The position numbers and the translations under genes were made by a program. From DATLOJ01 sp035536315 (GTDB taxonomy: Bacteria; Actinomycetota; CADDZG01; JAHWKV01), in NCBI GenBank assembly GCA_035536315.1, contig DATLOJ010000133.1, positions 1 through 23,710 of the forward strand: a stretch of DNA of 23,710 bases, read 5' to 3'. Position 1 is the first letter of the stretch. Each line of letters opens with the position of its first letter. Of this stretch, positions 1 through 8,026 are shown piece after piece. Under the pieces are notes generated by a model. It saw only the letters and a list, made by a program, of their open reading frames with translations. It made no database searches and had not been told where the DNA came from.

Positions 1-522
1 TTGAGCGAGCAGGTCAACTATTACAAGGTCCTCGGCGTGGCGCATAACGCCTCAGCCGATGCAATTCAAGAGGCCTACTACCGCCGGGCCTACGACCTGC
101 ACCCCGACCGCCACCCCAACGCCGGGCCCGTCGAGAACAAGGTCAGAACCGACGCGATGGCCAGGCTCAATGAAGCCAGAGACACCCTCGGCGACGCTCG
201 CAGACGCAGGGACTACGACGACCGCCTGAACGGACACCTACCTCAGAAGCTGCCATCGTCGGGACCATCAAAGCGAACCGGAAACGGTCCCGCGCCGCAA
301 CCGGCGTTTGGAGCTCCCAAACAGTGGGCGCGAAGGGACGGCGCCAACCCAATCTGGGGGGCCGCAGTCGGAGTTCTCATTCTTGGGTGGCTCATGTTTC
401 TAATCATGCGCGTCTTCCTAAACGCCACATTCCTCGTGAGGCTTCTCTGGACCGGCGCCACGATCGCCGGCGTCGTCATGGCGGTGAGCGTTTGGTGGGT
501 TATGCGGGAGATGAGCCGTTAG
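1..522 (+). CDS. Membrane-anchored J-domain (DnaJ-like) protein
   Basis: The protein has 173 residues and starts at a TTG on the first base of the window, so an upstream start cannot be excluded. The reading (YYKVLGV a few residues in) is the usual beginning of a J-domain. The J-domain spans about residues 6-75, with the HPD motif at 34-36 that stimulates Hsp70 (DnaK) ATPase in this family. There is no Gly/Phe region and no zinc-finger or C-terminal DnaJ substrate domain, so it is not the canonical DnaJ. A polar, Pro/Ser/Lys-rich linker (about 76-115) leads to two hydrophobic segments near 118-138 and 147-168, so the protein is probably anchored in the cytoplasmic membrane with the J-domain inside. 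It may recruit DnaK to a membrane client, which is inference. Its stop codon lies inside the left arm of the structured element that follows. It is convergent with metH. Confidence 0.85.
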   Translation: MSEQVNYYKVLGVAHNASADAIQEAYYRRAYDLHPDRHPNAGPVENKVRTDAMARLNEARDTLGDARRRRDYDDRLNGHLPQKLPSSGPSKRTGNGPAPQPAFGAPKQWARRDGANPIWGAAVGVLILGWLMFLIMRVFLNATFLVRLLWTGATIAGVVMAVSVWWVMREMSR

Positions 523-683
523 TGCTCCGTCAGGTGACGTTGGCGATGTTAGGGCGGATGCAGGGTTTCGTCAGGCAAGGCCGCAGGGAGCCCGCATACC
601 AAGAGGTATGTGGGCGACCGAGAACGCAGCATGGCGGAAGCCTGCGCCGCACTAACGCGGCGAACGTTGCCTGACGGTGCACT
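521..683 (+). ncRNA. Candidate 6S-like structured RNA (long rod with central bubble)
   Basis: The whole gap between two convergent stop codons is an imperfect inverted repeat. Hand pairing gives a closing stem 521-541/663-683 (18 Watson-Crick and 2 G-U pairs of 21), a second stem 547-557/647-657 (9 plus 1 G-U of 11), a third 560-564/641-645 (5 of 5), a bubble of 25 nt on each side (565-589 and 616-640), and an 11-bp apical hairpin 590-600/605-615 with loop AAGA. All four wobble pairs are G-U if the plus strand is transcribed and A-C mismatches if the minus strand is, which favours a plus-strand RNA. Size (about 163 nt) and architecture resemble 6S RNA, the RNA polymerase mimic, and the segment GCCTGCGCCGC at 640-650 recalls the GCCTGCGGCGGC stretch of E. 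coli 6S RNA. I cannot run a covariance search. Alternatives are a mobile palindromic repeat or a bidirectional 3'-end element. No convincing promoter is seen upstream. Confidence 0.45.
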
Positions 684-3600
684 TAGTCGAGCCGCCCCAC
701 AGAGAAGTAGCGCGCCTCGGGATGGTGGGCGATGATCGCGCTCGTCGACTGCTCCGGCTCCAGCTGGAACTCTTCGTTCAAGATGACTCCGATTCGTGAT
801 GGATCGAGAAGCTTCATGATCTGCTGCTGATCCTCGAGGTTCGGACAGGCGGGGTAACCAAACGAGTACCGAGATCCGCGGTACCCCTGTCTGAACAATG
901 CCTTCGGCGTTTTGGCGTCCTCCTGACCGAAGCCCAGCTCCTCACGAATTCGCTTGTGCCAAAGCTCGGCGAGTGCTTCGGCCATCTCAACGGACAGGCC
1001 GTGCAGGTGCAGGTAGTCGGTGTACTTGTCATCGGTGAACAGCTCGTGCGCCACCTCGCTAACGCGCCGCCCCATCGTCACCAGATGAAACGCAACAACA
1101 TCCATCTCTTCGGATGAGATCGGCCGGAAGAAGTCTGAGATGCAAAGGAACTTGCCGCTTCGTTGACGGGGAAACGTGAAGCGAACCCATTCCGTCTTTC
1201 GATCTTCCTTGTAAACGATCAAGTCGTCGCCATCCGACTGCGCCGGAAAGTAGCCGTACACCACAGCCGGTTGAAGGATTTGCTCGGTGATGCTCTGATC
1301 GAGCAAGGTGCGCAGAATCGGCTCGATCTCACTTTTCAAATAGTCACGGTATTCCTGAGCGCTTTGGTCGGGCTTTCTCTTGTATTGCCACTGCCCCCGA
1401 AACAAAGCCACGTCCTTGTTGAGGTACTCGGCGACCTCCTGAACCGCAATTCCCTTGACAACGCGGCTTCCCCAAAACGGTGGCTCCGGGATCGGCGCGT
1501 CGAGGGCGACGTCAGACCGCGCGGGAATTTCCTTGCGCTCCCGCGCGACCCTCTTGGTTCTCTTGCGTTTGACGGCCGACTCCGGCGCGGGGGCCTCGCC
1601 GCGCTTTGCTTTCATCAACGAATCCATCACGGACAGGCCCTCGAACGCGTCCTTTCCGTAAAAGACGGATCCCTTGTAAACGGAGCGAAGGTCGTCTTCG
1701 ACATATGCGCGGTTGAGTGCCGCCCCACCAAGGATCACTGGGTAGGAATCGAGGCTCTGGCGGTTCAGCTCTTCGAGGTTCTCGCGCATCACCAGTGTCG
1801 ACTTCACCAGCAGGCCGGACATTCCGATCACGTCAGCCTTTTCCCGTGCGGCCACCTCGAGAAAGTTGCTCAGGGGCTGACGAATTCCAATGTTGTGAAC
1901 GGTGTAACCGTTGTTCGTGAGGATGATGTCGACGAGGTTCTTGCCAATGTCGTGCACGTCCCCCGACACAGTCCCGAGAACGATCTTTCCCTTGCCGGTC
2001 ACGTCCGACTTTTCCATGTGCGGTTCGAGATATGCGACGGCGGCCTTCATCGTCTCGGCCGACTGCAGCACGAACGGAAGCTGCATCTGTCCCGAGCCGA
2101 ACAGGTCGCTCACAACACCCATACCCTGCATCAGGAAGTTATTGACGATCTCGAGAGGCGGCCACTTCTCGAGGGCTGCCTCGAGGTCTTGCTCCAACCC
2201 CTTCTTCTCACCGTTGACGACCCGCTTGGCGAGGCGTTCGTCCAATGGCAGAGCGGAAAGGTCTTCCTTGGCAACCGACGCGGTGCCCTCGACTCCCTCG
2301 AAGACCTTTAAATAGTTCTGGAGTGGATCGAACCCCTCCCTTCGCCGGTCGTAGATGAGATCCAGCGCGGCCTCGCGTTGCTCCTCGGGGATTCGCGCTA
2401 CGGGAAGGATGCGCCCGGAGTGTGCGATCGCCGAATCGAGCCCCCTCTGCACTGCCTCGTGAAGAAAGACCGAGTTGAGAACCACGCGGGCCGGAGGCGA
2501 AAGGCCGAACGACACGTTCGATATACCGCCGGTCGTAAAGGTCTCCGGCAGCTCCTTTTTGAGCCGCTCGATGGCGTCGAGGGTTTCGATCGCGAACCTT
2601 CTGTTCTCTTCCTGGCCGGTGGAGATGGGAAGCACCAACGGATCCCAGAGAATGTCGTGAGCCTCGAGGCCGTTCGCGATGCAAATTTCGAGGATCCGTT
2701 TGCACACATCGAGCTTCCAGTCGGCAGTGGTGGCCTGGCCTTTCTCCTCGATGGCTCCCGCCACAACTGCGGCTCCGTACTTTCGAGCTGAACGCAAGTT
2801 GCGCATGAGCCGAGAGTCCGGCCCCGTTCCCTCCTCGAGGTTTATCGAGTTGATGACAGCTCTGCCGCCGATCAGCTTTAGTGCAGCCTCGACAACTTCC
2901 GGCTCGGTCGAGTCGATCACCAGCGGAAGTGTCGACTGGGTTCGCAACAAGCCGACGATCGCCTCTACGTCCTCTATCCCGTTGCGTCCGGTGATGTCCG
3001 GCATCACGTCGAGGGCGTGCGCACCTTCCTTGACCTGATCCTTGGCGAGCTCGACGACTCCGTCGAGATCCCCTTGCTCGATCAGCTCCTTAGCTTTGCG
3101 TGACCCTTGCGCGTTGATGCGCTCGCCGATGATGAAGTAGCTCGTTTCCTGCGCGAACGGCTGATCGGTGTACAGGGATGCGGCCCCCGGGTCGAAGTCC
3201 GGCTCGCGCACGGGGGCCGGAGCTCCGTGGACGGCCTCGACCAGTTGCCGCAAATGTTCCGGTGTCGTTCCGCAGCATCCTCCGACAATGGAAGCCCCTA
3301 GCTCCTCCACGAAGATTTTGTGGTGCCTTACAAACTCCTCGGGAGTAAGAGGGAAGTGGGTCGCTCCGCCTCTTACCTTCGGCATTCCGGCATTTGGCTG
3401 AACCGAAACGGGTTTGCGTGAGTGCTTCGTTAGATAACGGACGTGCTCGATCATCTCCGCAGGCCCGGTTGCGCAGTTGATTCCGACGATGTCTATCGCG
3501 GGGTACGCCTCGAGAACAGTAAGCGCCGCACCGATCTCCGTACCCCAGAGCATCGTTCCGACCGTTTCGATAGTCACCTGCACGATCAGGGGCAGCTTCT

Positions 3601-4135
3601 TCTTCTTTTCCTCGAACGCGCGCATCGCAGCAGCCACAGCGGACTTGCACTGGAGGATGTCGAAGCAAGTCTCGATGATCAGCACATCCGCGCCGCCGTC
3701 CATCAGCCCCTGAATCTGGGTGTTGTACGAGTCCTCGAGAAAGTCGAAGCTCACCTCGCCTCTGATCGGCGACTTGGTTCCCGGCCCGATGGATCCCGCA
3801 ACCCATCGCGGCCTGTCGGTGAACCCGTCGGCGGCCTCGCGAGCGAGACGGGCGGCGGTCAGGTTCAGGTCATAGACGCGGTCCTCGGCGTCGTATTCGC
3901 CCTGCGCGACCTTGTTCGCCCCGAATGTGTTCGTCTCGACGATGTCGGAGCCGGCCTCGAAGTACGAGGCGTGGATCGATTGGATGAGCTCGGGCCTGGA
4001 CAGGGTTAGTACTTCGGAGTTGCCATCCTCACCGCGGTAATCGTCGGCACTTACGCCAGCAGCGTGAATCGAGGTGCCCATGGCACCGTCGAAGATCAGA
4101 ACGCGCTCTTTGAGAGCTTCCAGGAAGCCGGTCAT
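683..4135 (-). CDS. metH: Cobalamin-dependent methionine synthase
   Basis: This 1150-residue protein transfers a methyl group from 5-methyltetrahydrofolate to homocysteine through methylcobalamin in the cytoplasm. All modules are present in the usual order. The homocysteine-binding domain (about 1-305) has the zinc ligands Cys221 (in INCATGP) and Cys287-Cys288 (GGCCGTTPEH). The pterin-binding domain (about 333-600) begins FIIGERINAQGS. A helical cap (about 625-710) precedes the B12 domain with DVHDIGKN at 726-733, where His728 is the expected lower cobalt ligand. After a charged linker (about 845-885) comes the AdoMet reactivation domain (to 1150) with RYSFGYPACPNL at 1089-1100. Length is slightly below the E. 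coli enzyme but nothing is missing. The ATG is preceded by an AAAGG-type ribosome site. It is the last gene of the thiE-antiporter-MIP18-metH set, 34 bp after its neighbour. No cobalamin or SAM/SAH riboswitch is visible upstream. Confidence 0.97.
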   Translation of the reverse strand: MTGFLEALKERVLIFDGAMGTSIHAAGVSADDYRGEDGNSEVLTLSRPELIQSIHASYFEAGSDIVETNTFGANKVAQGEYDAEDRVYDLNLTAARLAREAADGFTDRPRWVAGSIGPGTKSPIRGEVSFDFLEDSYNTQIQGLMDGGADVLIIETCFDILQCKSAVAAAMRAFEEKKKKLPLIVQVTIETVGTMLWGTEIGAALTVLEAYPAIDIVGINCATGPAEMIEHVRYLTKHSRKPVSVQPNAGMPKVRGGATHFPLTPEEFVRHHKIFVEELGASIVGGCCGTTPEHLRQLVEAVHGAPAPVREPDFDPGAASLYTDQPFAQETSYFIIGERINAQGSRKAKELIEQGDLDGVVELAKDQVKEGAHALDVMPDITGRNGIEDVEAIVGLLRTQSTLPLVIDSTEPEVVEAALKLIGGRAVINSINLEEGTGPDSRLMRNLRSARKYGAAVVAGAIEEKGQATTADWKLDVCKRILEICIANGLEAHDILWDPLVLPISTGQEENRRFAIETLDAIERLKKELPETFTTGGISNVSFGLSPPARVVLNSVFLHEAVQRGLDSAIAHSGRILPVARIPEEQREAALDLIYDRRREGFDPLQNYLKVFEGVEGTASVAKEDLSALPLDERLAKRVVNGEKKGLEQDLEAALEKWPPLEIVNNFLMQGMGVVSDLFGSGQMQLPFVLQSAETMKAAVAYLEPHMEKSDVTGKGKIVLGTVSGDVHDIGKNLVDIILTNNGYTVHNIGIRQPLSNFLEVAAREKADVIGMSGLLVKSTLVMRENLEELNRQSLDSYPVILGGAALNRAYVEDDLRSVYKGSVFYGKDAFEGLSVMDSLMKAKRGEAPAPESAVKRKRTKRVARERKEIPARSDVALDAPIPEPPFWGSRVVKGIAVQEVAEYLNKDVALFRGQWQYKRKPDQSAQEYRDYLKSEIEPILRTLLDQSITEQILQPAVVYGYFPAQSDGDDLIVYKEDRKTEWVRFTFPRQRSGKFLCISDFFRPISSEEMDVVAFHLVTMGRRVSEVAHELFTDDKYTDYLHLHGLSVEMAEALAELWHKRIREELGFGQEDAKTPKALFRQGYRGSRYSFGYPACPNLEDQQQIMKLLDPSRIGVILNEEFQLEPEQSTSAIIAHHPEARYFSVGRLD

Positions 4136-4169
4136 CTGAGCTGCCTTTCGGGGTTAGAGGTGAAGTCTT

Positions 4170-4496
4170 CTAGAAAAAGCCCAGGGCCGACTTGGCAAAG
4201 TCCGACATCTTGTCGGGGCCCCAGGGCGGCTGCATTGTGAGCTTCATCGTTACGGAGGTGACGCCCTCGTAAGATGCAGCCACCTCTTTGAGCTCGGCCT
4301 CGATCTCCGCACCCGCTGGACACCCGAGCGAAGTCAGGGTGTAGGTGATCTTGATCTCGCCCTCTGGGCTCACCTCGACGTCGTAAACCAGGCCGAGGTC
4401 GACCACGTTGATTCCAATCTCGGGGTCGGTTACGACCTTCAAGCCCTCTAAGACCTGCTCTTTTGTCGGGGGAGCCTCCTGTACCTGCACGCTCAA
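4170..4496 (-). CDS. MIP18-family (DUF59) Fe-S cluster assembly factor
   Basis: The protein has 108 residues and is a single MIP18/DUF59 domain. The family signature is clear: DPEIGINVVDLGLVYDV at 24-40, TSLGCP at 55-60 with the conserved Cys59, and PPWGPDKMSD at 90-99. Members (SufT, PaaD-like and eukaryotic CIA2/MIP18 proteins) take part in Fe-S cluster maturation or delivery. It is not with suf genes here but between an ion antiporter and metH, so its precise client is unknown. I use the TTG at 4496 because an in-frame stop lies not far upstream. A GTG two codons in (4490) is an equally possible start, and neither has a strong ribosome site. It lies 30 bp after the antiporter and 34 bp before metH, so co-transcription is likely. 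The symbol sufT would be reasonable but is not certain. Confidence 0.88.
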   Translation of the reverse strand: MSVQVQEAPPTKEQVLEGLKVVTDPEIGINVVDLGLVYDVEVSPEGEIKITYTLTSLGCPAGAEIEAELKEVAASYEGVTSVTMKLTMQPPWGPDKMSDFAKSALGFF

Positions 4497-4526
4497 AGTG
4501 TAACCGGCACCGCAAAGGTCATCTGC

Positions 4527-5567
4527 CTACAGGAAGTAGAACGAGATGCCCATGATCAGGTAGGCAGCCAGGAGCTGGGCCCCCTCCAGCCAGTTGCTCC
4601 TTCCGTCCAGAGAGATCAAGGCAACGATCGCAGTCGAGAACCCCACCGCGGCAATCTCGAAACCGGAGAAGAAGAAGTTCATCGGCTTGCCGGCGATGAG
4701 CGAGATGAAGATCAGCAGCGGAGCGATGAAGAGGGCGATCTGAGTGCTGGAGCCCACAGCGATCTCGATGGCGGTGTCCATCTTGTTTTTCATCGCGAGA
4801 AAGATTGCGCTCGAGTGTTCTGCAGCGTTACCGACTATGGGCACAAGGATGAGCCCGACCCAGAGCTTCGAGAGATGGAGTCGTTCCGTCGCCCCCTCCA
4901 GTGAGTGCACCAGCACCTCACTCTCTAGAGCAACCAGGACGGTCGCTCCCACCAGGACCAACACCCCAAACTTCTTGCTCCACTCCGCCTTCTCGCCATG
5001 AGGAGCGTGGGCGATCGAAACCTCTTGATTGGTCTTGAACGAAAAGATGAGCGAAGAGACGTAGAGAATCATCAGGATCGAGGCGACCCCAATCGATACG
5101 GCCTCCTCTTTTCCAAACCCGGCCCGCGGTGCTGCTTGGTGGAACAGCGCCGGCATCATCAGGCCCGTCACCGCCAGAACAAGTGAAGCCGAGTGCATGC
5201 CGGCAACCTTCGAATTGAACTCCTGCTCGCGGTGCTTGATGCCCCCGAGGAACAGTGCGGCACCGAGGACCAGTAATGAGTTACCGATGATCGATCCGGT
5301 TATCGAGAGCTTCACGATCTCGGACTCACCGGCGATAATCAAGAATGTTGCGATGACGAGCTCTGTCACGTTCCCGAAGGTGGCGTTGAGCAGGCCCCCG
5401 ACACGGGGGCCTGTGTGAATGGCAAGGTCTTCAGTAGCCCTGCCGATGATCCCTGCGAGCGGGATGATCGCGACGATCGCCGCCACGAAGGTAAGGATGT
5501 CGAGCCCCATGACCCTGCCGGCTATCGACACCGGCACGCCGAGAATGCCCCAGTAGTACCACCTCAT
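4527..5567 (-). CDS. cax: Ca2+/H+ antiporter, CAX family
   Basis: This 346-residue polytopic membrane protein has about ten or eleven hydrophobic segments. It is a cation/Ca2+ exchanger that uses the proton gradient to export calcium. Its two inverted alpha repeats are plain: the first contains GNVTEL at 65-70 (acidic residue Glu69) and the second GNAAEH at 246-251 (Glu250), followed by the GSS and helix pattern typical of CAX proteins. A short acidic and charged loop (about 180-197) separates the halves. The ATG start overlaps the thiE stop in an ATGA arrangement, which fixes the start and suggests translational coupling. Its place between thiE and an Fe-S factor has no obvious pathway meaning. 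The family assignment is secure, but ion specificity (Ca2+ versus other divalent cations) is inferred. Confidence 0.93.
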   Translation of the reverse strand: MRWYYWGILGVPVSIAGRVMGLDILTFVAAIVAIIPLAGIIGRATEDLAIHTGPRVGGLLNATFGNVTELVIATFLIIAGESEIVKLSITGSIIGNSLLVLGAALFLGGIKHREQEFNSKVAGMHSASLVLAVTGLMMPALFHQAAPRAGFGKEEAVSIGVASILMILYVSSLIFSFKTNQEVSIAHAPHGEKAEWSKKFGVLVLVGATVLVALESEVLVHSLEGATERLHLSKLWVGLILVPIVGNAAEHSSAIFLAMKNKMDTAIEIAVGSSTQIALFIAPLLIFISLIAGKPMNFFFSGFEIAAVGFSTAIVALISLDGRSNWLEGAQLLAAYLIMGISFYFL

Positions 5568-6199
5568 TTGGAGGCCGTTTCTAGCAGACGCCTGAAGGCG
5601 GTTGCATCTTTACGGGGGTCCTGCGACTCAACAAGAGCGCGCAGGACGCATATTCGAGTGGCTCCGGCTTCGATTACTTCGCTTGCGTTTTCCAGCGTTA
5701 TCCCTCCGATGGCAAAGAAGGGTGCCCCCGCGCCGGCAGCTGCAAACCGCACCAGGTCCAGGCCGACCCCCGGCCTTCCGGGTTTGGTGGGTGTGGCATG
5801 CACCGGACCGACTCCCAGATAGTCTCCGTCCGCCCGCATCACCTCTTCACGGGAATGGGTTGAGACGCCTACGAGCCCCGCCGGAAACTGACTACGAGCC
5901 TCGCCGACGGGCAAATCACCCTGCCCCAGATGTACTCCGTCCGCCCCAGCGGCCAGGGCGACATCGACACGGTCGTTGACTATGAAAAGGGCGCCGAACT
6001 CCAAGGTGCGGCTGCGTACAACCTCGCTCGCACGCAGGAGCTGGCCGGCTTCCATCTCCTTGTCCCTGAGCTGGATGACGTCCACGCCTGCCTCGAGGAC
6101 GCGGCATACAAAGGGGTCGAGCTCCCGGGAACCGGGCCGGATGGGAGTAACCAGGTAAAGAAGCGCCTCACCCAGGCGCCCGGCGGCGGGCTGAATCAA
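5564..6199 (-). CDS. thiE: Thiamine-phosphate synthase
   Basis: The protein has 211 residues and is a TIM-barrel enzyme that joins HMP-pyrophosphate to the thiazole phosphate carboxylate to give thiamine phosphate. Family motifs appear in order: QLRDK at 43-47 (substrate pyrophosphate and Mg binding), NDR at 75-77, DGVHLGQGDLP at 87-97, GPVHATPTKPG at 131-141 and FAIGGI at 162-167. The start is a TTG at 6199, the first usable codon after an in-frame stop. It has no clear ribosome site, so a short-leader or leaderless message is possible. It is the first gene of the minus-strand operon and overlaps the antiporter by four bases. No THI-box (TPP riboswitch) is recognisable in the leader, which is unusual for a thi gene but not rare. 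The thiazole genes thiO, thiS and thiG are 3.7 kb away on the other strand. Confidence 0.95.
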   Translation of the reverse strand: MIQPAAGRLGEALLYLVTPIRPGSRELDPFVCRVLEAGVDVIQLRDKEMEAGQLLRASEVVRSRTLEFGALFIVNDRVDVALAAGADGVHLGQGDLPVGEARSQFPAGLVGVSTHSREEVMRADGDYLGVGPVHATPTKPGRPGVGLDLVRFAAAGAGAPFFAIGGITLENASEVIEAGATRICVLRALVESQDPRKDATAFRRLLETASK

Positions 6200-6682
6200 T
6201 GGTCTGTTATGGCGGACTTGAGGGGATTACACAGATTGGACATTAGGCCGGGGCCCCCAGGTTTAGTTAGGCATCGTGGCATAACCCAACCGCCGCCGAC
6301 GCTGAACAAGGGCACTCTCTGCGGTTATCCTTCAGCACGCAGCACGGAAAATCCAGCGCGGCAGTTAGAAAAACTCGTAAAGTTACGCGCTCACAGTGTC
6401 GATTCAAATGGGCGAAGCCCCTTGGGCGGGACTTTGTAATTTCCGGCTTTTTGGCTCATTGCCGCAAGTTGGCAGGGAAAAAGAGTCACCATTTTCCGAT
6501 AAAGGGCGTGGGGTTTTTCGAGAAGGTCCGTTTTTGTAGCTGTAAGGACAACCTCGAGGGGCCCAGGCCAGGGTTCAAACGCAACACCCAGGCATCACGG
6601 ATTAACCGCAACGAAGCAGCAAAAGTAACTCGGACTCAAAAGCAGCAAACACCACCCACGTAGTTCAAGGAAGGAGACAGCT
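6200..6682. other. Gene-free divergent region between thiE and the surface-protein gene
   Basis: About 480 bp without a convincing coding region; the ORFs in it have no recognisable content. It must hold the promoters for thiE (minus) and the surface protein gene (plus). It is more A/T-rich toward 6430-6540 and contains T-runs (6448-6452, 6514-6518, 6531-6535). A nested dyad lies at 6447-6483 and a G/C-rich patch at 6246-6258. I looked for TPP, cobalamin, c-di-GMP and c-di-AMP riboswitch cores and did not recognise any. The long stretch before the TTG at 6683 could be a structured 5' leader. Confidence 0.5.
6447..6483 (+). promoter_or_regulatory. Nested dyad, possible operator or RNA hairpin upstream of the surface-protein gene
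   Basis: Outer arms CTTTTT (6447-6452) and AAAAAG (6478-6483) enclose inner arms TGCC (6460-6463) and GGCA (6471-6474). The right half, AAGTTGGCAGGG, recurs exactly in the palindrome at 15371-15388 upstream of the DMT permease. It may be a protein-binding site or a leader hairpin; the sequence alone does not decide. Confidence 0.3.
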
Positions 6683-7993
6683 TTGAAACGAGTAGTCATC
6701 TCAGCGCTCATGCTGGTTCTCGTTCTTGGTGCGCTGGTTCCCTCGGCTTCGGCCGTAGAACCGGTTATCAAGTTCGAAGGATCAGGAGCGGCGCGTGCAC
6801 TGGACCTTTCGGTTCCAGGTCTTGCCCGGCTTGCACCTGCAGTTGCAAATGCTCTGCCGGCTCTTACCCTCGGCCACACGTCGGCCGACTTCAGCTCGGT
6901 TCCCGCGGTTAGTGGCCTTGCTGCAGGTACGTGCAACCTTCTGTCCAAGGGCGTCGACCCCCTCAAGGCTTGCAGCGATTCCAGCCTCGAGACGTCGCTC
7001 GTTCCCGGCGGACTTGCAGGTGACAACCTGGCAACTTGCGACAACATTGCTCTGCCGGTTGTCGTGACCCTCGCGACCTCCTGCGGAATGTCCAACTCGA
7101 AGATCGTCAACGGTGCTCCCGTTAGCGTCAACGAGGCGGGAGTCGCAACAGTCAACCTTTCCCTCGACCTTTCTGCTCTTGCAGCGGTGGAGGCAGTTAA
7201 GGATGATGCAGTGGCGGGAGTTCAGGAGCTCGTGAACACGGTGTTCGGGCAGCTTCCTGTCAACCCCCTCACCGCCGGCATGCAGGACAACCTTCAGAGC
7301 GAGATCGACCGTCTGCTCCAGGCAATTGCCGAGGGTGGACAGGCCGCAGTGATCAAGATCGGCACCTCCTCGACGATTGTCGACAACGCCGGCACGATCA
7401 CCACGGTTACGTCGAAGGCTGCAGGTGCTCAGATCGGCCTCCTCGGACTGACCAACGCTCTCGAAGATGGTCTTGTCCAGATCGAGGTCAGCTCCGCTCT
7501 TGCAACGGCCAAGTGGGACTCGGTCGCAGGTATTGCGTCCTCTCACTCGGAGCCAGCGCTTGCGAAGCTGAAGGTCCGTGACATCCTGAACCTGGTTCCC
7601 GGCGATTACGTCGAAGCAGTTGTCAACGTCGACGCACTCAACGGAATCCTCGGAACGCTGAACAACATCACCCCGCTTCTCGCTACTGAGATCAAGGCTT
7701 CGGACTACACCAAGGACCAGACCGGTTCGTCGGTGTTCGCCTCAGCCAGCGGTGTGGAGATTCACGCTCTGAAGGGCCTCGGCGCATCCAGCCCGACAGC
7801 AACCGATGGTGGACTTTCCCTCCGCCTCGCAGCTGCCAACGTTGCGATCGCCGGTGACATCGCCAAGCCAGTTGAGCCCCCGATGCCTCTGACGGGTGGA
7901 CCCACCTACATGTACATCGCAGGTGCGATCCTCCTCGCCGGTGCCGCATTCGGACTCCGCAGGATGGCACGTGGCCTGAACGCCACGGTCTAA
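6683..7993 (+). CDS. Secreted surface protein with C-terminal sortase signal
   Basis: This 436-residue protein starts at TTG, supported by a strong GGAAGGAG site ending about six bases upstream. A signal peptide (residues 1 to about 24, ending ASA) precedes a mature part rich in Ala, Val, Leu and Thr with four cysteines close together (about 91-136) that could form disulfides. The C-terminus has the full cell-wall sorting architecture: MPLTGG at 401-406 (a variant of LPxTG), a hydrophobic helix to about 425, and a positive tail (RRMARG). It would be exported, cleaved between Thr404 and Gly405, and linked to the envelope by the sortase encoded next. It resembles actinobacterial choice-of-anchor-type proteins, but I cannot place it in a named family and the function of the body is unknown. 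It is the first gene of a nine-gene co-directional run and probably abundant, judging from the ribosome site. Confidence 0.85.
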   Translation: MKRVVISALMLVLVLGALVPSASAVEPVIKFEGSGAARALDLSVPGLARLAPAVANALPALTLGHTSADFSSVPAVSGLAAGTCNLLSKGVDPLKACSDSSLETSLVPGGLAGDNLATCDNIALPVVVTLATSCGMSNSKIVNGAPVSVNEAGVATVNLSLDLSALAAVEAVKDDAVAGVQELVNTVFGQLPVNPLTAGMQDNLQSEIDRLLQAIAEGGQAAVIKIGTSSTIVDNAGTITTVTSKAAGAQIGLLGLTNALEDGLVQIEVSSALATAKWDSVAGIASSHSEPALAKLKVRDILNLVPGDYVEAVVNVDALNGILGTLNNITPLLATEIKASDYTKDQTGSSVFASASGVEIHALKGLGASSPTATDGGLSLRLAAANVAIAGDIAKPVEPPMPLTGGPTYMYIAGAILLAGAAFGLRRMARGLNATV

Positions 7994-8026
7994 GTAACTC
8001 TCAGTACCACTTAAAGTAGAAGCGCA

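Noticed and set aside
1163..2311. 382-residue open frame on the plus strand
   Set aside because: It is antisense to the well-conserved pterin and B12 domains of metH and its composition (His, Arg and Leu rich) is that of a shadow frame in high-G+C DNA.
3090..3806. 238-residue open frame on the minus strand within metH
   Set aside because: Shifted frame of metH with Arg/Gly-rich translation and no family pattern; metH itself is intact.
4136..4169. Cobalamin or SAM/SAH riboswitch in front of metH
   Set aside because: The gap to the upstream gene is only 34 bp, too short for either.
6200..6330. TPP riboswitch upstream of thiE
   Set aside because: The conserved CTGAGA and downstream THI-box elements are not found on the minus strand.
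6782..7546. 254-residue open frame antisense to the surface protein
   Set aside because: The plus-strand frame has a signal peptide, sorting signal and strong ribosome site; the antisense reading has none.
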